NCBI GenBank assembly: GCA_041485125.1
Contig: JBGPIT010000014.1
Span: forward strand, 1-28,921
DNA length: 28,921 nucleotides
Origin: JBGPIT01 sp041485125
Lineage (GTDB): Bacteria > Desulfobacterota > Binatia > UTPRO1
Direction: 5' to 3'
Both the position numbers and the translations under genes were made by a program. Below the pieces are notes generated by a model. That model was not told the origin of the DNA. It did no database searches and saw only the letters and a program-made list of their open reading frames with translations. Position 1 is the first letter of the stretch; every line of letters starts with the position of its first letter. Shown piece after piece: positions 16,126 through 22,757 of this stretch.

Positions 16126-18534
16126 ATGAAGATCACGCTCAACTGGCTCCGCGAGCTCGTCGAGGTAGTGCTCTCGACCGGCGAGCTCTGCAACGCGCTG
16201 GTGATGGCCGGCATCGAGGTGGAGAGCGTCGAGGAGCACCGGCCGGAATGGGGGGCGGTCGAGATCGCCGAGATTCTCGCGCTCGCGTCGCACCCGAACG
16301 CCGATCGCCTGACGCTCTGCCGGGTGCGGACTGCGCACGACGAGCGCGACGTCGTCTGTGGCGCGCGCAACATGCAGGCGGGCGACAAGGTGGCCCTCGC
16401 GCCGCCCGGCGCGGTGCTGCCGGGTGAGCGGCACATCGAGCGTGCGACCATCCGCGGTGTGGCGTCGGAGGGTATGCTCTGCTCGACCGCCGAGCTCGGC
16501 CTCGCGGAGGAGGGCGGCGACGGAATCTGGATCCTCCCCGCCGACGCGCCGCTCGGCCGTCCGCTCGTCGAGTATCTCGGCGCCGAGGACACCGTCCTCG
16601 ACCTCGGCGTGACGCCGAACCGCGGCGACTGCCTGAGCGTGCTCGGCATCGCACGTGAGGTCGCGGCGCTCACCGGCGCGCGCCTGCACGCGCGACCCGT
16701 CACCGTCGCGCAGGACGAAACCCCCGCGTCGCAGCTCGCACGGGTCGCCGTCGAGGCGGTCGACCTCTGTCCGCGCTACGACGCCCGCGTCGTGCGCGGC
16801 GTCCGCATCGCGCCTTCGCCGCCATGGCTGCGGACGCGGCTCGCGCTCGTCGGTCTGCGCCCGATCAACAACGTCGTCGACGCGACCAACTTCATCATGA
16901 TCGAGCGCGGCCAGCCGCTCCACGCCTTCGACCGCGCGCGGCTCGCGCAGTCGGTGGTGACCGCGCGCCGTGCCGGCAGCCGCCAGCATTTCACCACGCT
17001 CGATGGCGTGACACGGGAGCTGCTGCCCGACGATCTCGTCATCGCCGACGCGGAGGCGCCGGTCGCGCTGGCCGGCATCATGGGCGGCGCCGACTCGGAG
17101 ATCCGGCCCGAGACCGCCGACGTGCTGCTCGAGAGCGCGTACTTCACGCCGGAGACGATCCGTCGCACCGCACGGCGTCTCGCCATCACGACCGATTCCT
17201 CGTACCGCTTCGAGCGCGGCGTCGACCCGGAAGGCACGGTCGCCGCGCTCGACCGGGTCACGGAGCTGATCGTCGCCAACGCCGGCGGCATGGTCGCCCG
17301 CGGCGTCCTCGAGCGGCGCGCGCCCGGGCGGCGCGCACCGAACGCGATCCGCCTGCGCAGCGCGCGGGTGAACGCGCTGCTCGGCACCCGCCTGACGCAG
17401 TCCGAGATCGAGCGACCGCTCCGCGCGGTCGGTGCCACGGTGACGGCGGCGGGGAAGAGCGTCGTCCGCGTGGTGCCACCCTCGCACCGCTTCGATCTGC
17501 GCGAGGAGGTCGACCTCGTCGAGGAGGTCGCCCGCATCACCGGCTATGATCGGATCGCGACGACGCTGCCGGCGATGGTGCCCGGCGGTCCCGGCCCCGG
17601 CGCGCAGCGTACCGGCGAGCAGCTGATGCGCGACGTGCTGCGTGCCGCCGGCTTCAACGAGATGGTGACGCTCGCCTTGGTCGCACCCGAGGAGAACCGC
17701 ACCTTCCCCGGTCTTGCCGAGATGGGCGGCGACGCCGTCGCGCTCACCAATCCACCGTCGACCGACGCCGCCGAGCTCCGTCGCAGCCTGCTGCCCGGTC
17801 TGCTGCGCGCGCTCGATGAGAACCGCCGTCACGGCGAGCCGCTCGTGGCCGGGTTCTCGCTCGGCCGCGTCTATGCCCGCGAGAGCGAGCGCTACCACGA
17901 GCGCGAGTCGCTCGCGCTCCTCCTCGCTGGCGAGTGGCCGCCGCCCGCGTTCCGCGAGCCGGCGCGGCCGGCGACGTTCTTCGATCTGAAAGGCGCCCTC
18001 GAGCTGCTCTTGGCGCGCATGCACCTGGTGACCCCGCGCTGGGAGCCCGCGCCCGACCTGGCGGCGTGGCTGCATCCCGGCAAGGCCGCCACGATCTCGA
18101 TCGAGGGTGTCCTCTGCGGCCTCGCCGGCGCGCTCCACCCCGATCTCGTCGCCGCGCGTGGCCTCGAGGTCGAGCCGTGGATGGCCGAGCTTGACTTGCG
18201 AAGAGTGGTTCAGTACTTTCCGCGCCGCATTATTTTTCAACCACTTGCACGGTTCCCCGCGATCGAGCGGGACGTCGCTGTCATCGCGGACATCGACTTC
18301 CAGGCGCAGCAGGTTCTCGACGCGATCACCGAGATCGCCCATCCGCTGGTGGAGGAGGTCCGGGTGTTCGACCAGTACACGGGTACGCCGATCCCCGAAG
18401 GCAAACAGAGCATCGCCTTCTCGCTGTCCTACCGTGCGGCGGACCGGACTCTCACGGACGACGAGGTGAACGCCGTCCACGAGGAGATCGTCGCACGATT
18501 GCTACGGCGCTTACCGTTGGAGGGACGCCGGTGA
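16126..18534 (+). CDS. pheT: Phenylalanyl-tRNA synthetase beta subunit
   Basis: 802 residues, the full bacterial length. Domains in order: tRNA-binding OB fold (about 40-150; HPNADRLTLCRV, CGARNMQAGDKVALAPPGAVLP), B1 and B3/B4 editing region (RPINNVVDATNFIM, GQPLHAFD, ALAGIMGG), B5 (LGTRLTQSEIERPLRAVGATV, PSHRFDLREEVDLVEEVARITGYD), catalytic-like core (SLLPGLLRALDEN) and the C-terminal FDX-ACB anticodon domain (FPAIERDVAVIADID, SIAFSLSYRAADRTLTDDEVNAVH). The TGA at 18532-18534 overlaps the GTG start of the next gene (GTGA), so the two are coupled. Confidence 0.98.
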   Translation: MKITLNWLRELVEVVLSTGELCNALVMAGIEVESVEEHRPEWGAVEIAEILALASHPNADRLTLCRVRTAHDERDVVCGARNMQAGDKVALAPPGAVLPGERHIERATIRGVASEGMLCSTAELGLAEEGGDGIWILPADAPLGRPLVEYLGAEDTVLDLGVTPNRGDCLSVLGIAREVAALTGARLHARPVTVAQDETPASQLARVAVEAVDLCPRYDARVVRGVRIAPSPPWLRTRLALVGLRPINNVVDATNFIMIERGQPLHAFDRARLAQSVVTARRAGSRQHFTTLDGVTRELLPDDLVIADAEAPVALAGIMGGADSEIRPETADVLLESAYFTPETIRRTARRLAITTDSSYRFERGVDPEGTVAALDRVTELIVANAGGMVARGVLERRAPGRRAPNAIRLRSARVNALLGTRLTQSEIERPLRAVGATVTAAGKSVVRVVPPSHRFDLREEVDLVEEVARITGYDRIATTLPAMVPGGPGPGAQRTGEQLMRDVLRAAGFNEMVTLALVAPEENRTFPGLAEMGGDAVALTNPPSTDAAELRRSLLPGLLRALDENRRHGEPLVAGFSLGRVYARESERYHERESLALLLAGEWPPPAFREPARPATFFDLKGALELLLARMHLVTPRWEPAPDLAAWLHPGKAATISIEGVLCGLAGALHPDLVAARGLEVEPWMAELDLRRVVQYFPRRIIFQPLARFPAIERDVAVIADIDFQAQQVLDAITEIAHPLVEEVRVFDQYTGTPIPEGKQSIAFSLSYRAADRTLTDDEVNAVHEEIVARLLRRLPLEGRR

Positions 18535-18845
18535 ACGACGCTGTACAGACCGCCGCCAAGGGCACGACGATGACCAAGGCGGACATCGTCGAGCGGATCT
18601 ACGAGAAGGTCGGCTTCTCCAAGAAGGAAGCCTCGGAGGTCGTCGAGTCGATCTTCGAGATCATCAAGGGCCGGCTCGAACACGGCGACAAAGTGAAGAT
18701 CTCCGGCTTCGGCAACTTCGTGGTCAATCAGAAGCGGCCGCGCAAGGGCCGCAATCCTCAGACGGGGGAGGAGATCATCATCACCGGCCGCAAGGTGCTC
18801 ACCTTCAAAGCGAGCCAGGTGCTGAAGAAGACGATCAACCCCTGA
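18531..18845 (+). CDS. ihfA: Integration host factor alpha-like (HU/IHF family) DNA-bending protein
   Basis: 104 residues. Family body from MTKADIVERIYEKVGFSKKEASEVVESIFEIIKGRL to the C-terminus, with KISGFGNFVV, the beta-arm RPRKGRNPQTGEEIIITGRK with its intercalating Pro, and VLTFKASQVLKKTIN. The position directly after pheT is the conserved location of ihfA, favouring IHF-alpha over HU. The GTG at 18531 is chosen because GGAGGG lies six bases upstream; a shorter start at ATG 18570 has only a weak site. Partner IhfB is not in the window. Last gene of the translation operon. Confidence 0.93.
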   Translation: MNDAVQTAAKGTTMTKADIVERIYEKVGFSKKEASEVVESIFEIIKGRLEHGDKVKISGFGNFVVNQKRPRKGRNPQTGEEIIITGRKVLTFKASQVLKKTINP

Positions 18846-18911
18846 GCGGGAACGGCAACGCCGGCGCCGAGCAGCGTCGCGTCGTCACGCCGTGTGTGAT
18901 CGAGTCTTCGC

Positions 18912-18932
18912 CTCCGCGCCCGCGGCGCGGAG
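18912..18932. terminator. Hairpin between convergent genes (ihfA and paralogue B)
   Basis: CTCCGCGCC (18912-18920) and GGCGCGGAG (18924-18932), a perfect 9-bp stem with a 3-base loop. It lies between the ihfA stop at 18845 and the minus-strand stop at 18938, so it could end both transcripts. No T-tract on either side. Confidence 0.5.
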
Positions 18933-18937
18933 AATCG

Positions 18938-19423
18938 TCAGCGCTTGCCGCCCTTGGCGCGTGCGTTCAGCCTGACGATGCGGGCGGGACGCGGCGGGGC
19001 GCTGCTGCGCGGCCGCGACTCGGCCATCAGCCGCTCGTACTTCATCCGTAGCAAGGCATCGCGCATGCAATCGGGGTCGATGCCGAGCGCGTCGCAGACG
19101 TTGTTGAACGAGAAGGGCCAGTTCCAGTCGCGCGTGCGGATCCAGCGTTCGGCCTGGCGCGACAGCATGCGGGGCCGCGCTCGCGTGGTCCGGAAGTACT
19201 CCTGAAAGCAGCGGATGGCATCCTCGAGGACCGCGAGCATGAGCGCTTTCTCCGGAGAGAAGTCGCTGTCGCCCCGCGGACCGTCGAAAAATTGCTGCGG
19301 CAGAATGACGTCGGGGCCGAGCAGATCGGTGAGGCTGTCTCTGATCGGCAGGCGCCGCGAAGCACCGAGATTCTCCGCCAACGACTCGAGGGTCGCGCTC
19401 TCACCTGCCTGGCTCTTCATCAT
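18938..19423 (-). CDS. Trp-rich helical protein of unrecognised family (paralogue B)
   Basis: 161 residues, function unknown. Residues 57-129 match the 114-residue protein at 6428-6772: LMLAVLEDAIRCFQEY (61-76), W94, then W102-PFSFNNVCDALGIDP (103-117) and R121-x-x-L. It has an extra N-terminal part of about 55 residues (ESLAENLG, SLTDLLGPDVILPQQFFDGP) and a basic C-terminal tail rich in Arg, Pro and Lys, which could contact nucleic acid. The ATG at 19423 (a second at 19420) has AAGGAG seven bases upstream. It is monocistronic, convergent with ihfA. A sigma54-like motif lies 59 bases upstream of the ATG. Confidence 0.8.
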   Translation of the reverse strand: MMKSQAGESATLESLAENLGASRRLPIRDSLTDLLGPDVILPQQFFDGPRGDSDFSPEKALMLAVLEDAIRCFQEYFRTTRARPRMLSRQAERWIRTRDWNWPFSFNNVCDALGIDPDCMRDALLRMKYERLMAESRPRSSAPPRPARIVRLNARAKGGKR

Positions 19424-19481
19424 CTCTCCGCTCCTTCGTCGTCCGCCCCGGACGGCTCGAGTCCCCGCGCATTCGGGGGTC

Positions 19482-19508
19482 GAGTCGGCAGCAGCAATCA
19501 TCAGGCCA
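19482..19508 (-). promoter_or_regulatory. Possible sigma54 promoter of paralogue B
   Basis: Minus strand TGGCCT (19508-19503), GATGA, TTGCT (19497-19493). GG-N10-GC spacing is kept; it departs from TGGCAC at the fifth and sixth bases of the -24 box. Predicted +1 at 19482, 59 bases before the ATG. Weaker than the site at 7143-7169. Confidence 0.4.
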
Positions 19509-19536
19509 TCGAATCGACGTGGGTCGAAAAGACGCG

Positions 19537-19553
19537 GCGACAAGACTTGTCGC
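19537..19553. promoter_or_regulatory. 17-bp palindrome, candidate operator or enhancer
   Basis: GCGACAAG-A-CTTGTCGC, perfect 8-bp arms around a single A. Centred at 19545, 63 bases upstream of the predicted +1 of paralogue B and 122 bases from its ATG. Size and symmetry fit a dimeric regulator site. Confidence 0.45.
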
Positions 19554-19586
19554 GTGTGTTCGAAGTGCACAGCACTCTGCAACGGT

Positions 19587-19630
19587 ACAAACTTGACACT
19601 CGCGAGGTGCCGCATGAGCACAAACTTGAC
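19587..19630. repeat. Direct repeat ACAAACTTGAC, two copies 33 bp apart
   Basis: Exact 11-base copies at 19587-19597 and 19620-19630, with a weaker ACAACTTGG at 19668. The spacing is close to three helical turns. The CTTG core is shared with the palindrome at 19537-19553. Confidence 0.6.
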
Positions 19631-19791
19631 GCCGCACCGACACAAAGCGCGCTCACGTCACACCGCCACAACTTGGATCCAGCGTCGTCAGATTCCTGAC
19701 AGGCGTGGCGCGCCGCGCGCGTCACGAGGCTCGCGTTGCGCCTCCGTCCTCGCCGTGGTACGCCACCGGCATCTTGCGACGGCTCCCGTGA

Positions 19792-19865
19792 CGGGGCGTG
19801 GCGCAGCCTGGTAGCGCACACGCTTGGGGTGCGTGTGGTCGCCGGTTCAAATCCGGCCGCCCCGA
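19792..19865 (+). tRNA. tRNA-Pro (GGG)
   Basis: Cloverleaf by hand: acceptor CGGGGCG (19792-19798) pairs with CGCCCCG (19858-19864), D arm GCGC/GCGC, anticodon stem CACGC/GCGTG with loop TTGGGGT giving anticodon GGG, T arm GCCGG-TTCAAAT-CCGGC, discriminator A. No CCA is encoded (ACTT follows), unlike the tRNA-Val in this window. Confidence 0.97.
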
Positions 19866-19887
19866 CTTGGAGCCGCCCTCGCGTTTG

Positions 19888-19910
19888 CCTGGCGCGCGTC
19901 GCGCGCCAGG
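19888..19910. terminator. 10-bp hairpin after tRNA-Pro
   Basis: CCTGGCGCGC (19888-19897) and GCGCGCCAGG (19901-19910) with a GTC loop, 22 bases after the tRNA and 82 before surE. It probably ends the tRNA transcript, though no T-tract follows; it could also shape the surE leader. Confidence 0.5.
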
Positions 19911-19991
19911 GCGTCCCGTCGAGCACGACGCCCGGAGGTGTGGGGGAGGACGGCCCGAGGGCGAGAAGCGCGTTCCCCCTACTCCCGCGGC

Positions 19992-20750
19992 ATGATCATT
20001 CTGGTGTGCAACGACGACGGTATCCGCTCCGAGGGGGTTCAGGCGCTGGCGCGCGCCATGGAGCCGCTCGGTGAGGTCTACGTGGTGGCGCCCGACCGCG
20101 AGCAAAGCGCCGTCAGCCACTCGCTGACCCTGCATCGCCCGCTGCGGGTGGAGGAGACAGGGGAGCGCCAGTTCGCGGTCGACGGCACGCCCACCGACTG
20201 CGTGAATCTCGCGGTCTCGGGCATCCTGCCGAGCCGCCCGGGGCTGGTCGTCTCCGGCATCAACAAGGGCGCGAATCTCGGCGACGACATCACGTACTCG
20301 GGCACGGTGTCGGCGGCAATCGAGGGTACGCTGCTCGGCATCCCGTCGCTCGCGATCTCGCTCGCGACCACCGACGGGCGCGGCCCGTTCGACTTCGCCG
20401 ACGCCGCCGACTTCGCCGGCCGTCTCGTGGCGCAAGTGATCGCGCGCGCGCTCCCGGCCAACACGCTGCTCAACGTCAACGTGCCGGCCGTCCCGCGCCA
20501 GCAGATGACCGGCTTCCGCATCACTCGTCAGGGCAAGCGGCGCTACGGCGAGGCGCTCGTCGAGAAGGTCGATCCGCGCGGCAAGAAGTATTATTGGATC
20601 GGCGGCGACGAACTCGGCTTCGTCGACGAGCCCGGCACCGACTTCGCCGCGATCCAGGACCGTGCCGTGTCGATCACGCCCATCCACCTCGACCTCACCC
20701 ACTATCCCTCGTTCGAGACGCTGCGGACGCTCGCCGTGGAATGGCCGTGA
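19992..20750 (+). CDS. surE: 5'/3'-nucleotidase SurE
   Basis: Metal-dependent survival-protein nucleotidase acting on nucleoside monophosphates. 252 residues. Visible: MIILVCNDDGI with the metal-binding D8-D9, APDREQSAVSHSLTL with the catalytic-site Ser, VDGTPTDCV, SGINKGANLGDDITYSGTVSAAIEG (metal Asn and the conserved loop), and ITPIHLDLT near the C-terminus. The ATG at 19992 is fixed by this N-terminal motif; the frame upstream runs through the tRNA. No clear ribosome binding site. First gene of surE-pcm-nlpD-apt. Confidence 0.97.
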   Translation: MIILVCNDDGIRSEGVQALARAMEPLGEVYVVAPDREQSAVSHSLTLHRPLRVEETGERQFAVDGTPTDCVNLAVSGILPSRPGLVVSGINKGANLGDDITYSGTVSAAIEGTLLGIPSLAISLATTDGRGPFDFADAADFAGRLVAQVIARALPANTLLNVNVPAVPRQQMTGFRITRQGKRRYGEALVEKVDPRGKKYYWIGGDELGFVDEPGTDFAAIQDRAVSITPIHLDLTHYPSFETLRTLAVEWP

Positions 20751-21388
20751 GCTTCACACGCGCGCGCGAGCGGATGATCGAGGACCAACTCATCGCACGC
20801 GGCATCGACGATGTGCGTGTCCTCGCGGCGATGGCCAAGATCGAGCGCCATCGCTTCGTCGAGGAGGCGCTCGCGAGCCGCGCCTACGACGACAGGCCGC
20901 TGCCGATCGGCGAGCGTCAGACGATCTCGCAGCCGTTCATGGTCGGGTTGATGACGCAGAGCCTCGAGCTCTCGGGTACCGAGAGCGTGCTCGAGGTCGG
21001 CACCGGCTGCGGCTACCAGACCGCCGTCCTCGGCGCGCTCGCCGCGAACGTCTACTCGATCGAGCGTCTCTCCTCGCTCGCAACAGGCGCCAGGCAGCTC
21101 CTCGACGCGCTCGGCTACTACAACATCGCGATTCGGGTCGGCGACGGCACGCTCGGCTGGACCGAGGCGGCGCCGTTCGACGCCATCCTCGTCACCGCCG
21201 GCACTCCGCAAGTGCCGCGGCCGCTGGTGGCGCAGCTCAAACGGGGCGGCCGGCTGGTCTTTCCCATCGGTGAAGAAGAGTTGCAGACTTTGGTGCGAAT
21301 TCGTAAGGAAGACAGCGGGCTGCACGAGGAGTACTTCGGCGACTGCCGTTTCGTGAAGCTGGTCGGACGCTACGGTTGGGACGGGTGA
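20741..21388 (+). CDS. pcm: Protein-L-isoaspartate O-methyltransferase
   Basis: Repairs isoaspartyl residues in aged proteins using S-adenosylmethionine. 215 residues. Visible: QTISQPFMVGLMTQ (from residue 60), SAM motif I VLEVGTGCGYQTAVL (83-97), YSIERLSSLA, GDGTLGW, and FDAILVTAGTPQVPRPLVAQLKRGGRLVFPIG. The ATG at 20741 overlaps the surE stop by ten bases; a GTG at 20747 sharing GTGA with the stop is an alternative. The C-terminus is of normal length. Confidence 0.97.
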   Translation: MAVSFTRARERMIEDQLIARGIDDVRVLAAMAKIERHRFVEEALASRAYDDRPLPIGERQTISQPFMVGLMTQSLELSGTESVLEVGTGCGYQTAVLGALAANVYSIERLSSLATGARQLLDALGYYNIAIRVGDGTLGWTEAAPFDAILVTAGTPQVPRPLVAQLKRGGRLVFPIGEEELQTLVRIRKEDSGLHEEYFGDCRFVKLVGRYGWDG

Positions 21389-21443
21389 TGGTCCGCACCG
21401 ATCCGGCCGGCGGACGCGGAGCGGGTGGCGGGGAGGCGTGGCG

Positions 21444-22184
21444 GTGGGCTGGTGGCGAAGGACGCGAGGGGTCGCGCTCGCGGTGATGATGGGCGTCGCG
21501 GCGGGCTGCACGGCCGCCCACGCACCGTCGAGCCCGAGGGGCGCGGGGATCTACCACGAAGTCACGTCGGGCGAGAACCTGTACCGAATCGGTAAGGCCT
21601 ACGGCGTCTCCCACAACGAGCTCGCGCGCGTGAACGGTATCCATGACCCCAACCGCCTCGAGATCGGCCAGCGCATCTTCGTGCCCGGCGGGAAGCGCAC
21701 GTTGCCGGTGTCGTTGATCACCCCGAAAAACGCCATCAGCGCCGCCCCCGAGGAGCCGATCGACGAGAGCGACGGCAACGCGGTCTTCATCTGGCCGATC
21801 GCGAACGGCACGCTGTCCTCGTCCTTCGGCCCGCGTGGCCAGAGCTTCCACGACGGCATCGACATCGCGGCGCCGCCGGGCACGCGGGTCAGCGCGGCAC
21901 GCGAAGGCGTCGTGATCTACAGCGACACCTTGCGTGGCTACGGCAACGTCGTCATCGTCGAGCACGGCGGCGGGTACGCGACCGTCTACGCCCACAACGA
22001 CGAAAACCTGGTCCGCACCGGCGACCGCGTCCGTCAAGGCGATCCGATCGCGCGCGTCGGCAACAGCGGACGCACCTCCGGACCGAACCTGCACTTCGAG
22101 GTGCGCAAGAACAACATCGCCCGCAACCCGATCTATTTCCTGCCCAGCCAACTGGCGCAACGCGCGAAGGACAAACCGACATGA
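21444..22184 (+). CDS. nlpD: NlpD-like LysM/M23 (LytM) lipoprotein
   Basis: 246 residues. Lipoprotein signal with lipobox VAAGC (Cys about residue 22), one LysM peptidoglycan-binding domain (about 37-82) and a C-terminal LytM domain (about 115-235). LytM residues: H136 and D140 in HDGIDIA, H184 in YAHND and H217 in NLHFEV are kept, but the His expected two residues before H217 is N215. E. coli NlpD is an inactive LytM protein that activates amidase AmiC, so an activator role in cell separation is likely. The GTG at 21444 is preferred because GGAGG lies seven bases upstream; a GTG at 21438 is too close. The stop overlaps apt (ATGA). Confidence 0.9.
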   Translation: MGWWRRTRGVALAVMMGVAAGCTAAHAPSSPRGAGIYHEVTSGENLYRIGKAYGVSHNELARVNGIHDPNRLEIGQRIFVPGGKRTLPVSLITPKNAISAAPEEPIDESDGNAVFIWPIANGTLSSSFGPRGQSFHDGIDIAAPPGTRVSAAREGVVIYSDTLRGYGNVVIVEHGGGYATVYAHNDENLVRTGDRVRQGDPIARVGNSGRTSGPNLHFEVRKNNIARNPIYFLPSQLAQRAKDKPT

Positions 22185-22708
22185 CGCTCGACGAGCTCAA
22201 GAGCCACATCCGCGACATTCCCGACTTCCCGAAGCCCGGCATCATCTTCAAGGACATCACGCCGCTGCTCGCCGACGGCCCGGCGCTGCGCGAGGTCGTC
22301 GACCGCATCGCCGACCGCTACCGCGACAAGGTCGACATCGTCCTCGGGATCGAGTCGCGCGGCTTCATTCTCGGCGCGGCGGTGGCGTACCGGCTCGGCC
22401 TCGGCCTCGCTCTGGTGCGCAAGCCCGGCAAGCTCCCGCACGAGACCTACGCGGCACGCTACGAGCTCGAGTACGGCTCCGACACGCTCGAGATCCATCG
22501 CGACGCCTTCGGCAATCCCTGCCGGGTGTTGATCGTCGACGACCTGCTCGCGACCGGCGGCACCGCAGGAGCGGCGATCGAGCTGGTGCGCCGCCTCGAC
22601 GGCGAGGTCACCGGCTGCGCCTTCGTGATCGAGCTCGGCTTCCTGAACGGCCGGCGGCGCCTCGAGACTCCCGACGTCTTCGCACTGATCCGCTACGACG
22701 GCGAATGA
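22181..22708 (+). CDS. apt: Adenine phosphoribosyltransferase
   Basis: Makes AMP from adenine and PRPP in purine salvage. 175 residues, the family length. Visible: IPDFPKPGIIFKDITPLL (13-30), the IESRGF loop (58-62), RKPGKLPHET (80-89), and PRPP motif VLIVDDLLATGGTA (116-129). The ATG at 22181 overlaps the nlpD stop by four bases. SurE releases nucleosides from nucleotides, so a nucleotide turnover link within this operon is possible. Confidence 0.97.
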   Translation: MTLDELKSHIRDIPDFPKPGIIFKDITPLLADGPALREVVDRIADRYRDKVDIVLGIESRGFILGAAVAYRLGLGLALVRKPGKLPHETYAARYELEYGSDTLEIHRDAFGNPCRVLIVDDLLATGGTAGAAIELVRRLDGEVTGCAFVIELGFLNGRRRLETPDVFALIRYDGE

Positions 22709-22710
22709 CA

Positions 22711-22732
22711 GCCGCCCGACGTTGAGGGCGGC
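22711..22732. terminator. Hairpin directly after apt
   Basis: GCCGCCC (22711-22717) and GGGCGGC (22726-22732), 7-bp perfect stem with an 8-base loop, starting three bases after the apt stop. Probable end of the surE-pcm-nlpD-apt transcript; no T-tract. Confidence 0.5.
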
Positions 22733-22757
22733 GCAGCCGGTGGGCTAGGCTCGCGTC

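Larger units (their letters stand above)
19424..19791. other. 368-bp gene-free region between paralogue B and tRNA-Pro
   Basis: No convincing gene. It holds, from left to right, a ribosome binding site for paralogue B, a sigma54-like motif (19494-19508), a 17-bp palindrome (19537-19553), two exact copies of ACAAACTTGAC 33 bases apart (19587, 19620) and a weaker copy (19668). The AT content is visibly higher here than in the flanking genes. It is either a regulatory region for paralogue B or a worn remnant of a mobile-element end. Confidence 0.7.

Noticed and set aside
15307..18480. Very long open frame antisense to pheS and pheT, over 1000 codons
   Set aside because: Its translation is Arg/Glu/Asp-rich without family motifs. 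Such frames are a by-product of high third-position GC opposite real genes; pheS and pheT are unmistakable on the other strand.
19593..19621. TTGACA at 19593 as a plus-strand promoter for tRNA-Pro
   Set aside because: No -10 at usual spacing and the tRNA is about 170 bases further on; the hexamer is part of the repeated ACAAACTTGAC motif.
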